A stretch of DNA of 64,000 nt. Origin: JAJVID01 sp050247435 (GTDB lineage: Bacteria; Acidobacteriota; Blastocatellia; RBC074). The stretch spans positions 108,683-172,682 of the forward strand of contig JBFWUF010000007.1 in NCBI GenBank assembly GCA_050247435.1, read 5' to 3'. The position numbers and the translations under genes were made by a program. Positions within the stretch are counted from its first letter, which is position 1, and every line of letters begins with the position of its first letter. The notes under the pieces are model-generated. The model did not search any database. It was not told where the DNA came from and saw only the letters and a program-made list of their open reading frames with translations. Of the stretch, positions 55,951 to 64,000 are shown piece after piece.

Positions 55951-58047
55951 TCACTGACGCGCCATCAGGTTTTGAAACAGGAGTTCCACTTCGGGTGAGA
56001 TCGAGGTGAAGGAAACATAGACATTTCTTTCGGCGACAATTCCCGCGCCAACCTTTCCATAAAGATCGCCGGGCAGGACAGCGCCGTTTGCGTCGAGAAA
56101 TCGCATCTTGAGATTGCTGAAGGGAGCGACCTCGGACTCCAATCGCAGCCTGGCCCCTGCGGGAGAAAGTTCAACCAGTCTGCCTTCACGCTCCAGAACC
56201 TGAGTCATTTTGCCTTCGATTACCCAATACAGCAGCAGGACATCTTCTCGCAACGTGATGGACTGCGCGGTCTTTTCAGGCAGGAAGAGGTTGTATTCGC
56301 CGCCGATCCCGCCCACGTCGTAAAGCGTGATCGGCTCCTTCACGCCTTTCGGTTCAACAGTCATCTGGCCGTCAATTCTGAGCATGTCGCCTACCGCCTC
56401 GCGCGTGGATTCCGGGATCAATATTTGGCCGCCGATCGTGAACGACTCGATGCGCGAAGTCAGGTTGACCTGGCTGCCGATTACGCCGTACTTCGTGCGT
56501 TTTAGCGAGCCGATGTTGCCAGCGACGACTTCGCCGGTGTTGAGGCCGATGCCCATCGCCACTTCAGGCAATCCCGCTCTCCGGTTCTGTTCGTTGACCG
56601 ACTCCATCGCCAATTGCATCGCCACAGCGCAAGCCACTGCGCGGCCCGCGTCATCTTCGCGGTGAATGGGCGCGCCGAAGATTGCCAGGATCGCGTCGCC
56701 GATGAATTCATCAATCAAGCCCTGATATTGCATGATCACTTCGGCCATCGTTCCCAGGTAGGAGTTCAACAACGTCACGATCTGGTCAGGCGACAGGCGT
56801 TCTGACATTGACGTGAAGCCGCGCAGGTCTGACATCAGAATTGTGACCCGGCGCGTTTCGCCGCCCAGCCCTAAACCATCGGGAGTTTCAAGGAATTGCG
56901 CCACCAGTTCTTCGGAGGTGTAGCGGCCAAACGCCTGGCGGATGAATTCGTTGCGCACTTCCAGATCCTGATTCAGCCGTTCCAGTTCGCGCAGATAGAA
57001 GACCTCCTGATCTCGCATTCGCTTCTTTTCGAGGCAGGCCCCGATCCTGGCGCGCAGCAGGATCGTGTTGAAAGGCTTTGGTAGGTAATCAGCCGCGCCC
57101 AGGGCGACGGCGCGCGCGATGCTGTCAGTTTCGTGCAGCGACGAGGCGATGATCACCGGAATCTCGCGCAACGCTTCGTCATCCTGAATCTCCTGAAGCA
57201 TCTGAAAGCCGTTCATTTCGGGCATCAGGATGTCGAGCAGAACCAGGTCGAACTTCTCCGCGCGCATCATCTCCAAAGCCTGCCGCCCGCTTTCAGCCGT
57301 CGCGACAGTGTGACCGAACCGGCTCAGACGGCGCTCGATCAAGTCGCGGTCGAGCTTGTTGCGATCCACCACCAGCAAGTGGCCGCGCTCACCCGAAGCG
57401 ATTTCTATTTCTTCCATCGTCACCGGCCTTAGCGCGTCCGTCATTCCGATCTTCTGGGAAGTGAGCATGGAGGTCATGCCGATCTTCTGCGAATCGAGCG
57501 GGGAGGTCGGGTTCATCTTTGGGGAAGACGGGGTGGAAGTTTGTGAGCCGGCGCTTTCACGTTTGACTTCCGCCGCGCCTCCGCCGCCAGAAGATTCCAA
57601 CCGGTCAATCAAGGCCAGCAGCTTTCCGCATGCTGTACGAATGTTCTGCAGATCGTTTAGCAGATTCGGCAGGCCCAGATCGGCGGCGTCTTTCAGCAGC
57701 GCCTCGCTGGAACCGATGACGCTATTGATCGGCGAGCGCAACGCTCGACTGGCCTCAGTCGCGCATTCTTTTAGAGCATGGTCGGAAGTCCTCGACTCGA
57801 GTTCGTCCGGGTCGAGCAGCTTGTTGACCAACCTCAGCATGTGTTGCCCGCTCAATTGAACTTTCTTCAGGTCGGGAATCAGACGCTGACAGGCCGGAGT
57901 CTGACAATCTTCCAACAACAAATCGCTGGAACCGATGATGGCGTTGAGATGGGTGCGGAATTCATGCCGCAGCTTGGCGAGAACGACCGCCAGCGTCCGC
58001 ACCGCGATGGTTGATTTGAGGGGGACTTTCTCACTACTCATCAGCAT
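55951..58047 (-). CDS. Response regulator with HisKA-like domains, REC, class III cyclase and PilZ-like C-terminus
   Basis: A 698-aa cytosolic signalling protein. Residues about 25-90 and 95-165 resemble two kinase dimerisation helices; the first has a RHEFRTHLNAIIGSS H-box, the second has Arg-Ser-Pro in the H-box place, and no HATPase domain follows. A linker repeats SQKIGMT. The receiver (about 232-350) has LVLLDILMPEMNG and the closing KPF. A class III cyclase domain (405-590) keeps ILMSDLRGFTSMSERL and FIGDAILAIFGAP. The last 95 residues resemble PilZ (ARLRLESEVAPFSNLKMRF). It probably turns a phospho-signal into cAMP or cGMP. GGAAAAGAG upstream of the ATG. Confidence 0.88.
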   Translation of the reverse strand: MLMSSEKVPLKSTIAVRTLAVVLAKLRHEFRTHLNAIIGSSDLLLEDCQTPACQRLIPDLKKVQLSGQHMLRLVNKLLDPDELESRTSDHALKECATEASRALRSPINSVIGSSEALLKDAADLGLPNLLNDLQNIRTACGKLLALIDRLESSGGGGAAEVKRESAGSQTSTPSSPKMNPTSPLDSQKIGMTSMLTSQKIGMTDALRPVTMEEIEIASGERGHLLVVDRNKLDRDLIERRLSRFGHTVATAESGRQALEMMRAEKFDLVLLDILMPEMNGFQMLQEIQDDEALREIPVIIASSLHETDSIARAVALGAADYLPKPFNTILLRARIGACLEKKRMRDQEVFYLRELERLNQDLEVRNEFIRQAFGRYTSEELVAQFLETPDGLGLGGETRRVTILMSDLRGFTSMSERLSPDQIVTLLNSYLGTMAEVIMQYQGLIDEFIGDAILAIFGAPIHREDDAGRAVACAVAMQLAMESVNEQNRRAGLPEVAMGIGLNTGEVVAGNIGSLKRTKYGVIGSQVNLTSRIESFTIGGQILIPESTREAVGDMLRIDGQMTVEPKGVKEPITLYDVGGIGGEYNLFLPEKTAQSITLREDVLLLYWVIEGKMTQVLEREGRLVELSPAGARLRLESEVAPFSNLKMRFLDANGAVLPGDLYGKVGAGIVAERNVYVSFTSISPEVELLFQNLMARQ

Positions 58048-58320
58048 TCGCTCTTTTCCAGGAGCGCCTCCGGGCTTGGGATAACTTATTCTGTGTGATT
58101 AAGACAACCGCCAGATTGTTAAAGTTGAGAGACTATAGCGCGGCATATATCGGCTGACAACCGCGCCCGACGGTTCGAAAGAGGCGAAAGCAGATGTAAC
58201 CGCGACACTTGGGGGATCGTCTAAAGCGGAGTATCCTTCTTGATGATCACCATTGCCGCGCGCTGTTTTATCGCACGCCAGGCTGAATCATTTTTCCAAC
58301 ACATTCACGGAGGCCTGCTT

Positions 58321-61371
<3,051 letters not shown>

Positions 61372-61397
61372 TCGGCCTCATCGCTGACTCATCGAAG

Positions 61398-61435
61398 ATA
61401 GGGCGGCTCAATCAAGCCGCCCTATTTCTTTTTCC
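61398..61435 (+). terminator. Rho-independent terminator of the M14 peptidase gene
   Basis: Perfect 11-bp stem ATAGGGCGGCT (61398-61408) with AGCCGCCCTAT (61415-61425), six-base loop, followed by TTCTTTTTCC. Confidence 0.92.
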
Positions 61436-61491
61436 AGTTAATTCTTTTAGGCTTTCGGCGCTTTTGCGGTAAAGATCAGGAGGCATTCATT

Positions 61492-62997
61492 TTGGCGATG
61501 GAATCTTTCGATGTGATTATCGTAGGCGCGGGGCTTTCGGGGATCGGCGCCGCCGTCCACTTGCGGAGGCATTGTCCCGGCAAGACCTTTGCGATTCTGG
61601 AAGGGCGCGAGGCCATCGGCGGCACGTGGGATTTGTTCCGGTATCCGGGCATCCGCTCGGACAGCGACATGCACACGCTCGGTTATAACTTCAAACCGTG
61701 GAAGAATCCCAATGCCATCGCCGATGGCTCTACCATCCGCGCATACGTGCAGGAAGCGGCGGACGAGTATGGCATCGTCCCACACATTCGCTTCAAACAT
61801 TTAGTCCGCCGCCTATCCTGGTCGTCCGCCAACGCGTTGTGGACGGTGGAGGCCGATCACGACGGTCGCGCCGTTTCGTTCACTGCGCGCTACGTGATGA
61901 TGTGCGCGGGCTATTATCGTTATTCAGCAGGCTACACACCGGAGTTTGCGGGCATGTCACGCTTCAAAGGAACGCTCATTCATCCTCAACTTTGGCCCGA
62001 AGACCTGGACTATGCGGGCAAGCGCATCGTCGTCATCGGCAGCGGGGCCACGGCGGTCACGCTGGTTCCGGCAATGGCGGACAAGGCGGCGCACGTAACC
62101 ATGCTGCAACGGTCGCCGACCTACATGGTGTCGCTGCCTGCGGCTGATGCCATCGCCAATTGGTTGCGCCGCCATTTGCCGCTCAGCCTGGCTTACCGGC
62201 TGACGCGCTGGAAGAACGTGCTATTACAACTCATCTTCTTCAACGCCGCCCGCGCGTTTCCCGAACAAACCAAAAATCGGTTTCTCAAAATGATTCGGGA
62301 GCAGTTGGGGCCGGAGTACGATCTCGCGCATTTCACTCCGCGCTACAATCCCTGGGACGAGCGGTTATGCGTTGTTCCCGATAGTGATCTTTTCGAGGCG
62401 ATCAAATCCGGCAAGGTCTCCATCGTCACCGATCAGATTGAGACTTTCACCGAGACCGGCCTCAAGTTGCAATCGGGGCAGGAAATCGAAGCTGGCATCA
62501 TCGTCACCGCGACCGGGCTGGAGCTTCAGTTTGCCGGTGGCGCGGAGGTCACAGTTGATGAGCGGCCAATCGAGATCGGCAAGACCGTTTTGTACAAAGG
62601 CGCAATGTTCAGCGGGGTTCCCAATCTGGCTTCCGTCTTCGGATACACGAACGCATCGTGGACGCTCCGCGCCGATTTGCTGGCGGAGTATTTTTGCCGC
62701 CTGATCAATTTTATGGACGCGCGCGGCTATGTTGAGGCGAGGCCGAAGCAGCCCGATCCCGCGATGCCTGTGCAGCCCTTCGGCAATTTGACGTCCGGGT
62801 ATTTCAAACGCGCGGAAGATCGCCTACCCAGGCAAGGAGCGAAAGGCCCCTGGCGCAACCCGCAGAACTATGCCTTCGACATTTTCCGCTTTCGTTTTGG
62901 GACGATTGAGGATGGCGTTCTGGAGTTTCGGCGTAACGGCGAAACCACAGTCCGGGAGATTTCCCCAGCGGCGCTGGCCGAGGCAAAGCCAAACTGA
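61492..62997 (+). CDS. Flavin-containing (Baeyer-Villiger-type) monooxygenase
   Basis: A 501-aa FAD/NADPH enzyme that inserts oxygen next to a carbonyl or oxidises a heteroatom. FAD site GAGLSGIG near residue 14; the BVMO fingerprint FxGxxxHxxxWP is exact in FKGTLIHPQLWP near residue 160; NADPH site GSGATAVTLVP near 185; a GGTWDLFRYPGIRSDSDMH block marks the family. The start is TTG 61492, which has AGGAGG eight bases upstream; the ATG six bases on is at a poor distance. It stands alone after the terminator. Substrate unknown. Confidence 0.92.
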   Translation: MAMESFDVIIVGAGLSGIGAAVHLRRHCPGKTFAILEGREAIGGTWDLFRYPGIRSDSDMHTLGYNFKPWKNPNAIADGSTIRAYVQEAADEYGIVPHIRFKHLVRRLSWSSANALWTVEADHDGRAVSFTARYVMMCAGYYRYSAGYTPEFAGMSRFKGTLIHPQLWPEDLDYAGKRIVVIGSGATAVTLVPAMADKAAHVTMLQRSPTYMVSLPAADAIANWLRRHLPLSLAYRLTRWKNVLLQLIFFNAARAFPEQTKNRFLKMIREQLGPEYDLAHFTPRYNPWDERLCVVPDSDLFEAIKSGKVSIVTDQIETFTETGLKLQSGQEIEAGIIVTATGLELQFAGGAEVTVDERPIEIGKTVLYKGAMFSGVPNLASVFGYTNASWTLRADLLAEYFCRLINFMDARGYVEARPKQPDPAMPVQPFGNLTSGYFKRAEDRLPRQGAKGPWRNPQNYAFDIFRFRFGTIEDGVLEFRRNGETTVREISPAALAEAKPN

Positions 62998-63377
62998 CTT
63001 CGGCGCCGCGCCGGGGCTGCTTCTTTTGTGTGACAGCGTCCGCTCGAACACAGTAAAATCCGCCGTCTTTATTCATCATCTGTGATCGTCGGCTTTGCCA
63101 TTCCTCTTGCGCTGTTGTCGCAACGCAAGAGGGGGGAGCGCCGAGCAAGAGACTTGGCCGGTCTCTTTCCGGCGCCAGCGCCGCCCGAAAGCGGGACGCA
63201 ATCGGATTGAAACCAGATTCAATCCGCCCCCTGACCGCGCCGTGAAGCGCAGCTTCGCGCGTAGCGGCCTGCCCGGTAAAACGAAAAACAGCCGAAAAAA
63301 CTGCCACGTCCGCGCGCCTTTTTTTGATTCGTCAGAACCGTCGCACGCGAGCGGCGCATATTGGAGGTCTGTTTACG
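62998..63377. other. Intergenic region before the sigma factor gene
   Basis: About 380 bases with no convincing gene. Two perfect 9-bp hairpins occur: CCTCTTGCG (63103-63111) with CGCAAGAGG (63124-63132), and CGGATTGAA with TTCAATCCG (63203-63226). Neither is followed by a T tract. Confidence 0.6.
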
Positions 63378-63869
63378 ATGGCTACCAATTCGCCTTCCAT
63401 TGCCGAAATAACGCAGTTGCTGCAAGCCTGGGGCGCGGGAGACCGCGCGGCGCTTGAACGTCTGGTCCCGCTGGTTGACGCCGAATTGCGCGGCCTGGCC
63501 GGGCATTACATGCGCGGACAGGCCCCCGGCCATGTGCTGCATACCACCGCGCTGGTCAACGAAGCCTGGCTGAAGCTGATTGACTGGCAGAACACGGGCT
63601 GGCAAAACCGCGCGCACTTTTTCGGAATCGCCGCGCAGTTGATGCGACAGATTCTGGTAGACGAAGCGCGCCGCCGACGCGCAGGCAAACAGGGCGGCAA
63701 TGCGGTGCGAGTTTCAATGGGCGTTGCTGAGCTACTGGCTCAGCGGAAAGATCATGATCTGTTGGCGCTCGACGACGCGTTGAAGGCGCTGGCCGAATTT
63801 GACGAACGCCGCTGCCGGATCGTCGAACTGCGTTTCTTCGGCGGATTGAGAAAGAGTTTCTGCGCTTGA
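63378..63869 (+). CDS. ECF sigma factor (X6 type), C-terminus truncated
   Basis: A 163-aa RNA polymerase sigma factor with region 2 (AHFFGIAAQLMRQILVDEARRRRA; the helix core is about 70-100) and the start of region 4 (DERRCRIVELRFFGGL near 145-160). The typical protein continues about 25 residues with the DNA-recognition helix; here the frame ends after FGGLRKSFCA. In another frame a stretch EKEFLRLSASPSEMAERV follows, also ending in a stop. So region 4.2 is lost by frameshift, deletion or assembly error. ATG at 63378 has GGAGG about 12 bases upstream. Confidence 0.8.
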   Translation: MATNSPSIAEITQLLQAWGAGDRAALERLVPLVDAELRGLAGHYMRGQAPGHVLHTTALVNEAWLKLIDWQNTGWQNRAHFFGIAAQLMRQILVDEARRRRAGKQGGNAVRVSMGVAELLAQRKDHDLLALDDALKALAEFDERRCRIVELRFFGGLRKSFCA

Positions 63870-63935
63870 GCGCCAGCCCCTCAGAAATGGCGGAAAGAGT
63901 GTGAGAAGTGACGGTCCCGGCGTTAAACTCCCGCC

Positions 63936-64000
63936 ATGAGACCACTGAAGAGTTTAACGTTCGAGGCTTTTCGAGACTTGCTGGCCAGCGCCTTCAAACA
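63936..64000 (+). CDS. Possible start of a new ORF at the window edge
   Basis: From ATG 63936 the frame stays open to the window end (MRPLKSLTFEAFRDLLASAF). There is no clear ribosome site. The pattern of hydrophobic and aromatic residues faintly recalls an N-terminal effector-associated helical domain; too short to judge. Confidence 0.3.
   Translation, partial: MRPLKSLTFEAFRDLLASAFK

Overview
This is a GC-rich bacterial chromosome segment, with one 48-base run of N at 21887-21934. It most resembles an acidobacterial genome, perhaps Blastocatellia-like. That is an inference from the gene mix (NtrY/NtrX-type two-component pair, M14 peptidase with FAQ-type signal peptide, X6-type ECF sigma factor, ATP-type PEPCK, many Ser/Thr kinases), not from a marker gene. 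The window has ordinary chromosomal flanks around a very unusual 40-kb central block.

Left flank (1-10780): the start of moeA (running off the window), tRNA-Asp and tRNA-Val, pckA and a CPBP membrane protease lie on the minus strand. They are followed by a plus-strand NtrY/NtrX-like sensor kinase and sigma54 activator. nadA follows, behind a double palindrome that looks like an operator. Then come a Rieske ferredoxin with a coupled small membrane protein, and a secreted BON-like protein with a terminator.

Centre (11150-51184): every gene except an IS200/RAYT insertion belongs to one co-directional plus-strand series, many with 1-50 base gaps or ATGA/TGATG overlaps. It encodes an unrecognised 677-aa protein with a zinc-finger partner. 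Next is a 2095-aa fusion of Ser/Thr kinase, dead cyclase, CHAT caspase-like protease, repeated Clp-N modules and a double AAA+ ClpA/B engine. Then come a TPR protein, a Clp-N/AAA+ protein with one ATPase ring, a second kinase and another TPR protein. Two divergent GrpE-like proteins accompany three divergent Hsp70s: one with a helical tail, one with a vWA domain in place of the lid, one with no lid. A zinc-ribbon TPR protein and a Bor-like protein lie among them. The block ends with two zinc-ribbon GTPases around a GAP1-like protein, a membrane protein and a YidC/Oxa1-like protein. Kinases, CHAT, vWA, GAP1 and paired GTPases recur in predicted NTP-dependent biological conflict systems. I infer that this block is one chaperone-armed signalling or defence system, with CHAT as the likely effector and Hsp70/GrpE/Clp as the remodelling arm. 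No function has been shown.

Right flank (51249-64000): a minus-strand tRNA-Asn(GUU) is interrupted by a 563-base group I intron carrying an HNH endonuclease ORF in its P1 loop, next to tRNA-Ala(CGC). Then come a family-4-like uracil-DNA glycosylase, an MscS channel, a 31-aa peptide, a PQQ-type beta-propeller protein, and a REC/cyclase/PilZ regulator with kinase-like dimerisation domains but no ATPase. The end holds an M14-family peptidase, a Baeyer-Villiger-type monooxygenase and an ECF sigma factor that lacks its DNA-binding end.

The intergenic spaces hold several long, unrelated, near-perfect palindromes (7941, 14010, 21677, 28516, 31029) as well as REP-like hairpins around the RAYT gene. 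I saw no CRISPR array, rRNA or prophage.
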